Shown: piece by piece, positions 1-5,527 of the stretch | Layout: each line of letters starts with the position of its first letter | Numbering within the stretch: the stretch's first letter is position 1 | Source of the DNA: an uncultured Eubacteriales bacterium | GTDB lineage: Bacteria > Bacillota > Clostridia > Lachnospirales > Lachnospiraceae | Reading direction: 5' to 3' | Length of the DNA stretch: 5,982 nt | Assembly (NCBI GenBank): GCA_902772745.1 | Contig: CACYBV010000320.1 | Span: forward strand, 1 to 5,982 | Position numbers and translations under genes: made by a program | The notes under the pieces: model-generated | Told to the model about the DNA's origin: nothing | The model's input: only the letters and a program-made list of their open reading frames with translations | The model's database searches: none

Positions 1-554
1 GGGAATACAAGAACACGGACATCATCATCACGCACGCCTTCACGCCGGTGACAACCGCGGACCTGAAGGCGGAGAAGGGAGAGATCCCGGTCCTCGAATG
101 GACCGAGAACGACTGGCTCACGCTTTGCAACTCCCCGACGGTGAACATCGCGGACATCGTGAACTGGTTTATAAAAATGCGGACGATGGGATTCAAGATC
201 CGGCAGGTCGGGCATGATAAAAAATTTGCGGGTGAAGAATACTTCCCGCTGATGAAACAGGCACACTTTGCAATCGTAGACCAGCCGCAGCTCTATTATT
301 TGAAATCCCAGGGCTTCCGGCATATTGAGAAGAAAGCAAAAGACGGACAGCTCTATTATTTGCATTCCGGCGCCTATGAATACTGCATCACGAACGTCCG
401 CGCAGCAGAAAAGACGGACGACGCCGTGCAATATGAAAAAATAGCGCCGGACATGCTGATCGACCTATTCGACGCGTCCGTCTTCGCGTGCATCCGGATG
501 ATCAAGAGCAAGGAAAAACGCCGCAAAGCAGCGGCATGGTTCGGAGAAACATAA
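1..554 (+). CDS. terL: Terminase large subunit, C-terminal (nuclease) part, 5'-truncated by window edge
   Basis: The large terminase is the packaging motor: its N-terminal ATPase drives DNA into the procapsid and its C-terminal RNase H-like nuclease cuts the concatemer. Only the last 183 residues are visible, read from base 3 with no stop upstream, so the gene starts outside the window; the GTG at 48 is internal. The visible part fits the HK97-type terminase nuclease domain: a THAFTP segment near visible residue 11, a GFKIRQVGHDKKFAGEEY segment near 63-80 where the family has its conserved aspartate, the QLYYL repeats near 96-120, and an N-x(15)-K then IDLFDAS segment (131-159) carrying the last acidic residues. 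The ATPase motifs lie upstream and were not seen. The stop TAA directly abuts the portal ATG. Family assignment is firm from context plus these motifs; exact catalytic residues are inferred by pattern only. Confidence 0.9.
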   Translation, partial: EYKNTDIIITHAFTPVTTADLKAEKGEIPVLEWTENDWLTLCNSPTVNIADIVNWFIKMRTMGFKIRQVGHDKKFAGEEYFPLMKQAHFAIVDQPQLYYLKSQGFRHIEKKAKDGQLYYLHSGAYEYCITNVRAAEKTDDAVQYEKIAPDMLIDLFDASVFACIRMIKSKEKRRKAAAWFGET

Positions 555-1757
555 ATGGCGAAAAGAAGATCATACAAACGAAGAACGAACGAGACGGAGG
601 CGAAAGCAAAAAGCAACGTCGCTTTTCTGCTTTCCGACGCCGCGAAGGATTTATTCTGTATACCGGGATACATCCGCCTGGATAAGTGCCCGGAGATCGC
701 GGCAGGCGTGCAGCGGATCGCGGAGCTGATCGCGTCGATGACGATCCATCTCATGAGCAACACCGACGAAGGAGACGTCCGGATCATAAACGAGCTGTCG
801 CGGAAGATCGACATCGAACCGATGCCGAACATGACCCGGATGACATGGATGCAGGCGATCGTGAAAACGCTCCTCCTCGACGGAGAAGGAAACAGCGTCG
901 TAATTCCGCACACGCGGAAGGGATACCTGGAAAGCCTCGAGCCGATCTCCGCGGACCGGGTGAGCTTTACACCGGAAGCGAAAAATCCGTATAGAGATTA
1001 TAAGGTCAGGATCGACGGAAAAGAACGGGATCCGGAATCGGTCCTGCATTTTGTTTATAACCCGGACCGAAGCTATTTATGGAAAGGCAGCGGCCTCCAC
1101 ATTCCGCTCATGCAGCTGGCGCGGAGCCTGAAGCAGTCGCAGGTCACAAAAGACGGATTCCTCTCAAGCGAATGGAAACCGTCTCTGATCGTCCGCGTGG
1201 ACGGCCTGACAGACGAATTCAGCACGCCGGCGGGACGGAAAAAGCTCGCGGATCAGTACCTGCAGCCATCGCAGCCCGGAGAGCCGTGGATCGTACCGGC
1301 GGACCTCCTCGAAGTGCAGCAGGTGAAACCGCTCACACTACAGGACCTCGCGATCGACCAGACGACGCAGCTCGACAAGAAGACGGTCGCGGCCCTGATC
1401 GGATGCCCGCCATTCCTGCTGGGTGTCGGGGAATACAAGAAGGAAGAATGGAATCACTTCATCCAGACGAAGATCCGGACGATCGTGACGATCCTCGCCC
1501 AGGAGATGACAAAGAAGCTGATCCTATCCGATTCCTGGTATTTGCGGTTCAATATTTGGAGCCTGCTCGACTATGACATCCGGCAGATCTCGGACGTCCT
1601 GCTCGCAGGATCGGACCGCGGATTTATAAACGGTGACGAATGGCGCGACCGGCTGAACATGCCGCCGGCGGGCCTGAAGGAATACAGGGTGCTGGAAAAT
1701 TATATCCCGTGGGATATGGCCGGCGCGCAGAAAAAACTTAAACAAACGGAGGAATGA
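555..1757 (+). CDS. Phage portal protein (HK97 family)
   Basis: The portal forms the dodecameric ring at one capsid vertex through which DNA enters and leaves, and it docks terminase and later the connector. The 400-residue length is typical of HK97-family portals. Family-like features are a basic N-terminus (residues 1-19), a CPEIAAGVQRIAELIASM stretch (45-62), a central domain with ISADRV (131-136) and VLHFVYNP (163-170), and the hallmark GCPPFLLGVGEYKKEEW (283-299), followed by an amphipathic stretch (300-321) likely to be the channel-lining helix region. The C-terminus has NGDEWRDRLNMPPAG (359-373), common in portals of Gram-positive phages. The ATG follows the terminase TAA with no gap; GGAG at 543-546 lies 8 bases before it. 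The stop TGA is embedded in the GGAGGAATGA junction that leads into the next gene. Confidence 0.95.
   Translation: MAKRRSYKRRTNETEAKAKSNVAFLLSDAAKDLFCIPGYIRLDKCPEIAAGVQRIAELIASMTIHLMSNTDEGDVRIINELSRKIDIEPMPNMTRMTWMQAIVKTLLLDGEGNSVVIPHTRKGYLESLEPISADRVSFTPEAKNPYRDYKVRIDGKERDPESVLHFVYNPDRSYLWKGSGLHIPLMQLARSLKQSQVTKDGFLSSEWKPSLIVRVDGLTDEFSTPAGRKKLADQYLQPSQPGEPWIVPADLLEVQQVKPLTLQDLAIDQTTQLDKKTVAALIGCPPFLLGVGEYKKEEWNHFIQTKIRTIVTILAQEMTKKLILSDSWYLRFNIWSLLDYDIRQISDVLLAGSDRGFINGDEWRDRLNMPPAGLKEYRVLENYIPWDMAGAQKKLKQTEE
1748..1752 (+). promoter_or_regulatory. Shine-Dalgarno site deciding the start of the repeat protein
   Basis: GGAGG lies inside the last codons of the portal gene. It is only one base from the ATG at 1754, too close to serve it, but ten bases from the in-frame ATG at 1763, a workable though slightly long spacing. 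This favours 1763 as the real start of the small gene. Confidence 0.7.
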
Positions 1758-1762
1758 AAAGA

Positions 1763-2020
1763 ATGAGTAATTATGAAAAAGCAAATGACTTCTTCGGAAA
1801 TGTGAAAGCGCTGTCCGTGGAGGAAAACGGGGCATATAAAGCGCCGGACGGGTCGACATATGAAAGCGTGACCGTCGCAGTCCCGCCGGTCGATGCGGGA
1901 ACGCTGGAAGTCACGGAAAACGGGACATATGAAGCGGAAGAGGGAACGGCTTACAGCAAAGTCATCGTCGCCGTACCGGAACCGACGCCGGATCCGGATC
2001 CGGACCCGGAAACCACATAA
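1763..2020 (+). CDS. Small acidic protein with two ENGTY-type repeats, function unknown; possible virion accessory protein
   Basis: This is a product of 85 residues (88 if the ATG at 1754 were used; that start sits one base from the Shine-Dalgarno site, so 1763 is preferred). After a short N-terminus (MSNYEKANDFFGNVKA) it contains two copies of a 31-residue unit at residues 17-47 and 48-78. Their first 25 positions match at 14, with shared ENG-x-Y, a central G-x(2)-Y and a terminal V-x-V-AVP. The tail is a Pro-Asp run (PTPDPDPDPETT). From memory, ENGTY/VxVAVP-like units recur in phage and Firmicutes surface or structural proteins and look like short beta-rich modules; the precise role is not known to me. 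There is no signal peptide or membrane segment. Its place between portal and protease suggests a head-associated role such as a decoration or fibre-anchoring protein, or an assembly factor. That role is inference. Confidence 0.75.
   Translation: MSNYEKANDFFGNVKALSVEENGAYKAPDGSTYESVTVAVPPVDAGTLEVTENGTYEAEEGTAYSKVIVAVPEPTPDPDPDPETT
1811..1903 (+). repeat. Repeat unit 1 (31 codons) of the ENGTY protein
   Basis: This is the first of two in-frame 93-bp units encoding residues 17-47. It shares the GAAAACGG core (1823-1830) with unit 2 (1916-1923), exactly 93 bases apart. The copies are diverged at DNA level, so the duplication is not recent. Confidence 0.75.
1904..1996 (+). repeat. Repeat unit 2 (31 codons) of the ENGTY protein
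   Basis: This is the second 93-bp unit, encoding residues 48-78. Its beta-like half (ENGTYEAEEGTAY then KVIVAVP) aligns with unit 1 without gaps. Its last few codons merge into the Pro-Asp coding tail. Confidence 0.7.
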
Positions 2021-2034
2021 AAAGGAGTGAAAAC

Positions 2035-2637
2035 ATGCCTGACAAAAGAATCATGCGATCAATCCCGGCGACCTTCCAAACAAGGGAGGACGGCGGGAAT
2101 TTGATTATAGAGGGATACTTTGCAGTCTTTAATTCCCGATATGAAATCGGGGCGGGGCTGTCCGAAGTGATCCTGCCGGGAGCATTCCGGAACACCGTCG
2201 CACAGGACGACATCCGGGCTCTGATCAATCACGACACGACGCTGGTCATCGGCCGAAACAAAGCCGGAACCCTGACGCTCAAAGAGGACGAACGCGGACT
2301 CTTCGGAACCATCGTGGTCAATCCGAACGACACCGATGCGATGAACTGCCACGCGCGCGTCGAGCGGGGAGACGTGACACAGTGCTCGATCGGATTCGAC
2401 ATCGTAAGAGAAGAAACCGAATTCTTTGAAGACGGATCGATCCAGTGGCAGATCAGGGAAGTCAAGCTCTGGGAAGTGTCGGTCTGCACATTCCCGGCAT
2501 ATGAAGAGACGGAAATCGAAGCGCGGAAGGCGGAAGCGGAAACCATCAAAAAGCGGGCCGCAGATGCGTGGCGCGCAAAGATGACGAAAAGACTGAAAGG
2601 AGAAACAGATGGCGCTGAAGGTATTAATGCTCCGTAA
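2035..2637 (+). CDS. HK97-family prohead (capsid maturation) protease
   Basis: This serine protease is packaged inside the procapsid. It removes the N-terminal delta domain of the major capsid protein and degrades itself before DNA packaging. The 200-residue length is normal. Family features in order are an N-terminal beta region with GYFAVFNSRYE (27-37), VILPGAFRNT (45-54), the catalytic histidine in LINHDTT (H66), the catalytic serine in VTQCSIGF (S118), and the LWEVSVCTFPAYEET segment (145-159) with E147 at the likely third active-site position. The last 45 residues are charged (KAEAETIKKRAADAWRAKM) and probably helical, fitting a capsid-binding or self-cleaved tail. GGAG at 2024-2027 is seven bases before the ATG. 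The 3' end overlaps the capsid gene by 29 bases. The family call is strong; residue roles come from family pattern, not proof. Confidence 0.93.
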   Translation: MPDKRIMRSIPATFQTREDGGNLIIEGYFAVFNSRYEIGAGLSEVILPGAFRNTVAQDDIRALINHDTTLVIGRNKAGTLTLKEDERGLFGTIVVNPNDTDAMNCHARVERGDVTQCSIGFDIVREETEFFEDGSIQWQIREVKLWEVSVCTFPAYEETEIEARKAEAETIKKRAADAWRAKMTKRLKGETDGAEGINAP

Positions 2638-3991
2638 GAAGCTGAGCGACAAACAGAAGGCCCTCGAAGCGCTGCGCGCGAAGACGGAAACCTTCACGAC
2701 CCGCGAGGCGGAGATCGAAGCGGCGATCGCAGAAGCGGAAACCGACGAGGAACGCGCTGCCGTCGAAGAAGAGATCGAGACGTTCGAAACGGAAAAAGCG
2801 GAGCATGAAGAAGAGGTGAAGAACCTCGAGGAAGAGATCGAAGCTCTCGAAGCGGATCTCGAAGAAGAAGAAAGAAAACAGGACACGACACCGGAAGCAA
2901 CGCCGGAGCCGGGAAAGGAAAGAACGAAAATGCCGGAAATGGTAACGCGCGGATTTTTCCGCAATATGACGATTGAAAGAAGAGACGCGATCATGGCCCA
3001 GGATGACGTCAAAGCATACCTGGCCGAAGTGAGGACCTGCATCAAGGAGAAAAGAGCGATCACCGGAGCCTCCGCGATCGTCCCGCCCGTTTTCATGGGC
3101 CTCGTGAAGGAGCGGATCGCCTATTATTCCAAGCTCCTGAAGTACGTCAACCTGAAGAAGATCGGCGGAGAGGGCCACACGGCCGTCGAAGGAACGATCC
3201 CGGAAGCCGTATGGACCGACGCGTGCGGAAACCTGAACGAGCTCTCCCTCGCGTTCTACGACCAGGAAGTCGACTGCTGGAAAGTAGCCGGATACTATGC
3301 GGTCTGCAACTCGGTCCTCGAAGACAACGACGTCGATCTGGCGGACGAACTCCTCGAAGCGCTCGCGCAGGGAATCGCGAAAGCCGTCGACAAGGCGATC
3401 CTGTACGGCACAGACACGAAGATGCCGCTCGGCGTAATCACCCGCCTGGTCCAGACTTCGGAGCCGGCGACATATCCGACGGACGCGCGTCCGTGGGCAG
3501 ACCTGCACACAAGCAACGTCAAGACCATCGCAGCATCGAAGACAGGCGCGGAACTCTTCAAAGAGATCATCATCGGATCCGGAGCGGCGAAGGGCAATTA
3601 CTCCGGCCAGCAGCGCGTCTGGTGCATGAACGAGACGACGCTCACAAAGATCCAGGCGGAAGCGCTGACGGTCAACGCAAACGGCGCGATCGTGGCGGGA
3701 ATCAACAATTCCATGCCGATCGTCGGAGGCGCGATCGAGACGCTGAACTGGATGCCGGACAACATCATCATCGCCGGCTTCTTTGACTGCTATCTGATGG
3801 CGGAGCGCGCCGGCGCGAAATTCATGTCGTCCGAGCACGTCCGCTTCCTGAATGACCAGACGGTCTTCAGAGGTATCGCAAGATATGATGGCGTGCCGGC
3901 AATCGCGGAAGCATTCGTCGCGATCGGCATCGGCGGGACCACACCGCTCGCGAACGCGGTGTCGTTCGCATCCGACACGGCGAACACCTGA
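2609..3991 (+). CDS. Major capsid protein, HK97 fold, with N-terminal delta (scaffold) domain
   Basis: This is the main shell protein. The product is 460 residues in two parts. Residues 1-90 are a highly acidic coiled coil with hydrophobic heptad positions (V52, I56, F59, then L73, I77, L80), matching the delta domain that replaces a separate scaffolding protein in HK97-type phages. A Pro/Thr/Glu linker follows (92-104). From about residue 108 the HK97-like shell domain begins: GASAIVPPVFMGLVKERI (153-170) resembles the N-arm entry and KAILYGTDTKMPLGVI (262-277) the spine-helix/P-domain junction. Cleavage by the upstream protease probably falls around 100-115, leaving about 350 residues. AAAGGAG at 2596-2602 is six bases from the ATG, inside the protease gene; the 29-base overlap implies coupled translation. 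An in-frame ATG at 2627 is a weaker alternative start. No separate scaffold gene is present, consistent with the fused design. Confidence 0.95.
   Translation: MALKVLMLRKKLSDKQKALEALRAKTETFTTREAEIEAAIAEAETDEERAAVEEEIETFETEKAEHEEEVKNLEEEIEALEADLEEEERKQDTTPEATPEPGKERTKMPEMVTRGFFRNMTIERRDAIMAQDDVKAYLAEVRTCIKEKRAITGASAIVPPVFMGLVKERIAYYSKLLKYVNLKKIGGEGHTAVEGTIPEAVWTDACGNLNELSLAFYDQEVDCWKVAGYYAVCNSVLEDNDVDLADELLEALAQGIAKAVDKAILYGTDTKMPLGVITRLVQTSEPATYPTDARPWADLHTSNVKTIAASKTGAELFKEIIIGSGAAKGNYSGQQRVWCMNETTLTKIQAEALTVNANGAIVAGINNSMPIVGGAIETLNWMPDNIIIAGFFDCYLMAERAGAKFMSSEHVRFLNDQTVFRGIARYDGVPAIAEAFVAIGIGGTTPLANAVSFASDTANT
2914..2932 (+). promoter_or_regulatory. Possible internal ribosome entry within the capsid gene (SD-like AAAGGA plus in-frame ATG at 2930)
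   Basis: AAAGGA at 2914-2919 precedes an in-frame ATG (capsid residue 108, MPEM) by ten bases. Initiation here would yield a 353-residue protein lacking the coiled-coil scaffold domain. The region is purine-rich throughout, so chance is a serious alternative. Confidence 0.25.
3950..3969 (+). promoter_or_regulatory. RNA hairpin at the 3' end of the capsid coding region
   Basis: GCGAACG (3950-3956) and CGTTCGC (3963-3969) form a perfect 7-bp stem with a 6-base loop, ending 19 bases before the capsid stop codon. Together with the hairpin after the stop it may protect the capsid mRNA from 3' decay. It may also simply reflect coding sequence. Confidence 0.35.
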
Positions 3992-4007
3992 TCGGAAAGT
4001 ATAACCA

Positions 4008-4025
4008 GGGCCGCGGCAGCGGCCC
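4008..4025 (+). promoter_or_regulatory. GC-rich hairpin in the capsid-connector gap (mRNA stabiliser or attenuator)
   Basis: GGGCCGC and GCGGCCC form a perfect, fully G:C 7-bp stem around a GGCA loop, 16 bases after the capsid stop, in the only real intergenic gap (3992-4043). No T-run follows; the sequence continues ATTGAAAAGGATG into the next ribosome site. A full intrinsic terminator is therefore unlikely. A processing, stabilising or partially attenuating element that lowers neck-gene output relative to capsid fits better. Confidence 0.55.
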
Positions 4026-4043
4026 ATTGAAAAGGATGAAATC

Positions 4044-4331
4044 ATGGACATTTTGCAGCAGCTAAAACAGAATCTGGAGATCCCGACCGCGATCCGGGAC
4101 GAATATCTCCGGCAGCTGATCCGGACCGCGAAGGAAGTCCTCACGCGGGAAGGAATACCGGAGCCGGAAGAAGAAAACGGATATTATCCGCCGGAATACC
4201 AGAACCTCGTCGTCATGTATGCCGCTTATTTTTACCGGAAGAGAGCGGACGACAGGCAGCGCATGCCGGACATGCTCCGCTATGCGCGCAACAGCTATCT
4301 CATGAAAGTGAAGATGGAGGCGAAAACATGA
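4044..4331 (+). CDS. Head-tail connector protein (gp6-like / SPP1 gp15-like)
   Basis: This 95-residue, mostly helical protein is predicted to form the ring directly under the portal after packaging. The start has a helical segment with IPTAIRDEYLRQLIRTAKEVL (13-33). A loop with PEPEEENGYYPPEY (39-52) follows, then the characteristic LVVMYAAYFYRKRADD (55-70) and a C-terminal helix MPDMLRYARNSYLMKVK (74-90). The pattern of a short helix pair, an aromatic/Ala helix ending YRxR, then a Leu-Arg-Tyr helix, is typical of gp6-like connectors of Gram-positive phages. The size is also usual. AAAGGA at 4031-4036 precedes the ATG by seven bases. The stop TGA overlaps the next ATG (ATGA at 4328-4331). Assignment combines sequence pattern and position after the capsid gene. 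Confidence 0.8.
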   Translation: MDILQQLKQNLEIPTAIRDEYLRQLIRTAKEVLTREGIPEPEEENGYYPPEYQNLVVMYAAYFYRKRADDRQRMPDMLRYARNSYLMKVKMEAKT

Positions 4332-4693
4332 AGGACGCGGGGAGGGTGAGACTCTGCCGTCTGGAAGACAGGAACGAAGCACGGTCCGGAAAAATGCCGG
4401 ACTACGTGCTCCGGCCGGTAGACGGGACAGTGCACGAATTCGAAGAGCGGGCGATCGGCGTCTCGAGACAGTACCAGGCGAAAGGAGCATCGGAACAGGT
4501 CGACCTGATCGCAAGGATCTGGAGAGAACCGAAAGCGCGGATCAATATGCACGCGGTCGTCACGGATTCGGACGGATACGACGGTCAATACATCGTGCGG
4601 ATGGCACAAAACCTCCTCGACGAGGATGGACTGAAGGTCACGGACCTGACGCTGGAAAGGATGGATCAATTCTATGACGTCGCTGCAGAATAA
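4328..4693 (+). CDS. Head closure / head-tail adaptor protein (SPP1 gp16-like, joining family)
   Basis: This protein of 121 residues is predicted to form the stopper ring that holds DNA in the filled head and offers the tail docking surface. The beta-rich pattern fits the phage head-tail joining family: an opening strand GRVRLCRLED (5-14), a central VSRQYQAKGASEQVDLIARIW (46-66) and a closing segment DGYDGQYIVRMAQNLLDEDG (82-101), then LKVTDLTLERMDQFYDV (102-118). The final 'TDLTLER..Q.YD' signature recurs in closure proteins of Firmicutes phages. Start choice: ATG overlaps the connector stop as ATGA, and GGAGG at 4316-4320 sits seven bases upstream. Its 3' end overlaps the next gene by 20 bases. 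The position after the connector is exactly where a closure gene is expected. Confidence 0.77.
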   Translation: MKDAGRVRLCRLEDRNEARSGKMPDYVLRPVDGTVHEFEERAIGVSRQYQAKGASEQVDLIARIWREPKARINMHAVVTDSDGYDGQYIVRMAQNLLDEDGLKVTDLTLERMDQFYDVAAE

Positions 4694-5027
4694 GCTCGAG
4701 ACATTCGGCGCCGGCCTTGCCGCAGCAATCGAAGCGGAGGACCTGCCGGCGGAAGTTTATCATTATTTCCGGCCGCAGATAAATCCGCCCTTTGCAATAT
4801 GGGCGGAGGACGGCGAAGAAGACTCTCTCGAAGTAAACAACAAAAAAGCAGAACAGCAGATCCACGGAACAACGGATTATTTCACGAAAACAGAATATGA
4901 TCCGGCGGTCGACTGCATACAGGGATACTTTGAAAGCCTGGAGAACTTCGGGTGGAAGTTGCAGATGGTCGATTATGAAGACGAGACGCACACGATCCAC
5001 TTCGAATGGGAATGGTGGTTGATCTGA
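4674..5027 (+). CDS. Probable tail terminator / tail completion protein
   Basis: This product of 117 residues has no motif I can place with certainty. The layout resembles tail terminator proteins of siphoviruses: an N-terminal helix (QNKLETFGAGLAAAIEAEDL, 5-24), a hydrophobic PPFAIWAEDG strand (38-47), an NNKKAEQQIHGTTDYFTK strand region (55-72), a helix with EYDPAVDCIQGYFESL (74-89), and closing strands WKLQMVDYEDETHTIHFEWEWWLI (94-117). Such proteins cap the tail tube and fix its end before joining to the head. The start ATG at 4674 overlaps the closure gene; the AAAGGA upstream (4656-4661) is 12 bases away, a long spacing, so translation is probably coupled. The 3' end overlaps the next gene by one base (TGATG). 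A neck or minor capsid protein is the alternative. Confidence 0.6.
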   Translation: MTSLQNKLETFGAGLAAAIEAEDLPAEVYHYFRPQINPPFAIWAEDGEEDSLEVNNKKAEQQIHGTTDYFTKTEYDPAVDCIQGYFESLENFGWKLQMVDYEDETHTIHFEWEWWLI

Positions 5028-5515
5028 TGGCAAAGATGAAAGTCGGAACCGGAATCGACCGATACATCCAGAAATTAGTCAATCTGGAATTTGCATCGCC
5101 GCACACGGCAGGAAAAGCGGTCTATGAGGGCGCGAAGAACGTGGCGGATGCAATAAAGGCGGAGATCGAAGCGCTTCCGGTGGAAAAGGCCAGGAAGAAC
5201 TCGGAAGACGACAAAGCGACCGGAATCACACAGAGACAGAAAGACGGCCTCCGGGACGGATTCGGAATCGCAACTATGAGACAGGACGGATCGTTCTACA
5301 ACGTGAAGACTGGCTTCCATGGATACAACAAACAGATCTCCGGAAAATATACGGGAGGACAGCCGAACGCCATGATCGCGAGAGCGGTCGAGGGCGGCAC
5401 ATCCTTCCGGAAGAAAAACCCGTTTGTCTCCCGCGCTGTCCGGAAAGTGAAAGGACAGGCCGAGAAAAAGATGGCGGAAGTCGTGGATCAGGAAATCAAA
5501 AAAATTATGATGTAG
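5027..5515 (+). CDS. HK97 gp10-like neck/tail-completion protein
   Basis: The 162-residue product resembles the HK97 gp10 family, small basic proteins found between head-closure and tail-tube genes and thought to act in tail completion or head-tail joining. Visible family-like parts are an N-terminal helix (GIDRYIQKLVNLEFASPHTA, 9-28), a second helix with AVYEGAKNVADAIKAEIEALP (31-51), a middle strand block with DGSFYNVKTGFHGYN (87-101), and the signature ARAVEGGTSFRKKNPFVSRAV (118-138), equivalent to the family's 'lE-G-T...PF...A' ending. A basic C-terminal helix follows. I chose ATG 5027 because it overlaps the previous stop (TGATG) and gives the MAKMKVG beginning; the in-frame ATG at 5006 would add seven residues inside the previous gene. 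GGTGG at 5014-5018 is a weak upstream site. An A7 run (5498-5504) lies just before the stop. Confidence 0.8.
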   Translation: MAKMKVGTGIDRYIQKLVNLEFASPHTAGKAVYEGAKNVADAIKAEIEALPVEKARKNSEDDKATGITQRQKDGLRDGFGIATMRQDGSFYNVKTGFHGYNKQISGKYTGGQPNAMIARAVEGGTSFRKKNPFVSRAVRKVKGQAEKKMAEVVDQEIKKIMM

Positions 5516-5519
5516 GAGG
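5514..5519 (+). promoter_or_regulatory. Strong ribosome binding site of the major tail gene
   Basis: AGGAGG, the strongest Shine-Dalgarno match in the window, overlaps the TAG stop of the preceding gene and is eight bases before the ATG at 5528. This fits the high copy number needed for the tail tube protein. Confidence 0.85.
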
Positions 5520-5527
5520 AATAAAAA

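Noticed and set aside
48..50. GTG as start of the first gene
   Set aside because: The reading frame is open to the window's left edge and the residues before it (THAFTP) fit the terminase, so the GTG is internal.
1079..1576. 165-residue alternative + frame inside the portal gene
   Set aside because: It has Arg/Pro/Gly/Asp-rich composition typical of frame-shifted GC-rich coding sequence, and it is fully inside a clear portal gene.
2059..3096. 345-residue open frame on the minus strand across the protease and capsid start
   Set aside because: It is Ser/Arg-rich and mirrors the coiled-coil coding repeat, with no ribosome site or motif. It is a shadow of the + strand genes.
4008..4043. Intrinsic transcription terminator after the capsid gene
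   Set aside because: The stem is strong but is followed by ATTGAAAAGG rather than a T-run, and neck genes needed from the same transcript follow directly.
2624..4144. 506-residue open frame on the minus strand across the capsid gene
   Set aside because: It lies antisense to a convincing capsid gene, has low-complexity Arg/Phe/Ser/Asp composition and no family resemblance. Long antisense frames are expected where codon choice avoids TTA, CTA and TCA on the + strand.
5006..5026. Earlier ATG for the gp10-like gene
   Set aside because: It would add seven residues within the previous gene; the ATG at 5027 overlaps the previous stop as TGATG and gives a more natural N-terminus.
5498..5504. A7 run as a programmed frameshift site
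   Set aside because: It is four codons from the stop, and a -1 shift there leads out of frame with the tail gene into a frame that ends at a stop around 5680, with no useful product. The known tail frameshift genes would lie beyond this window.
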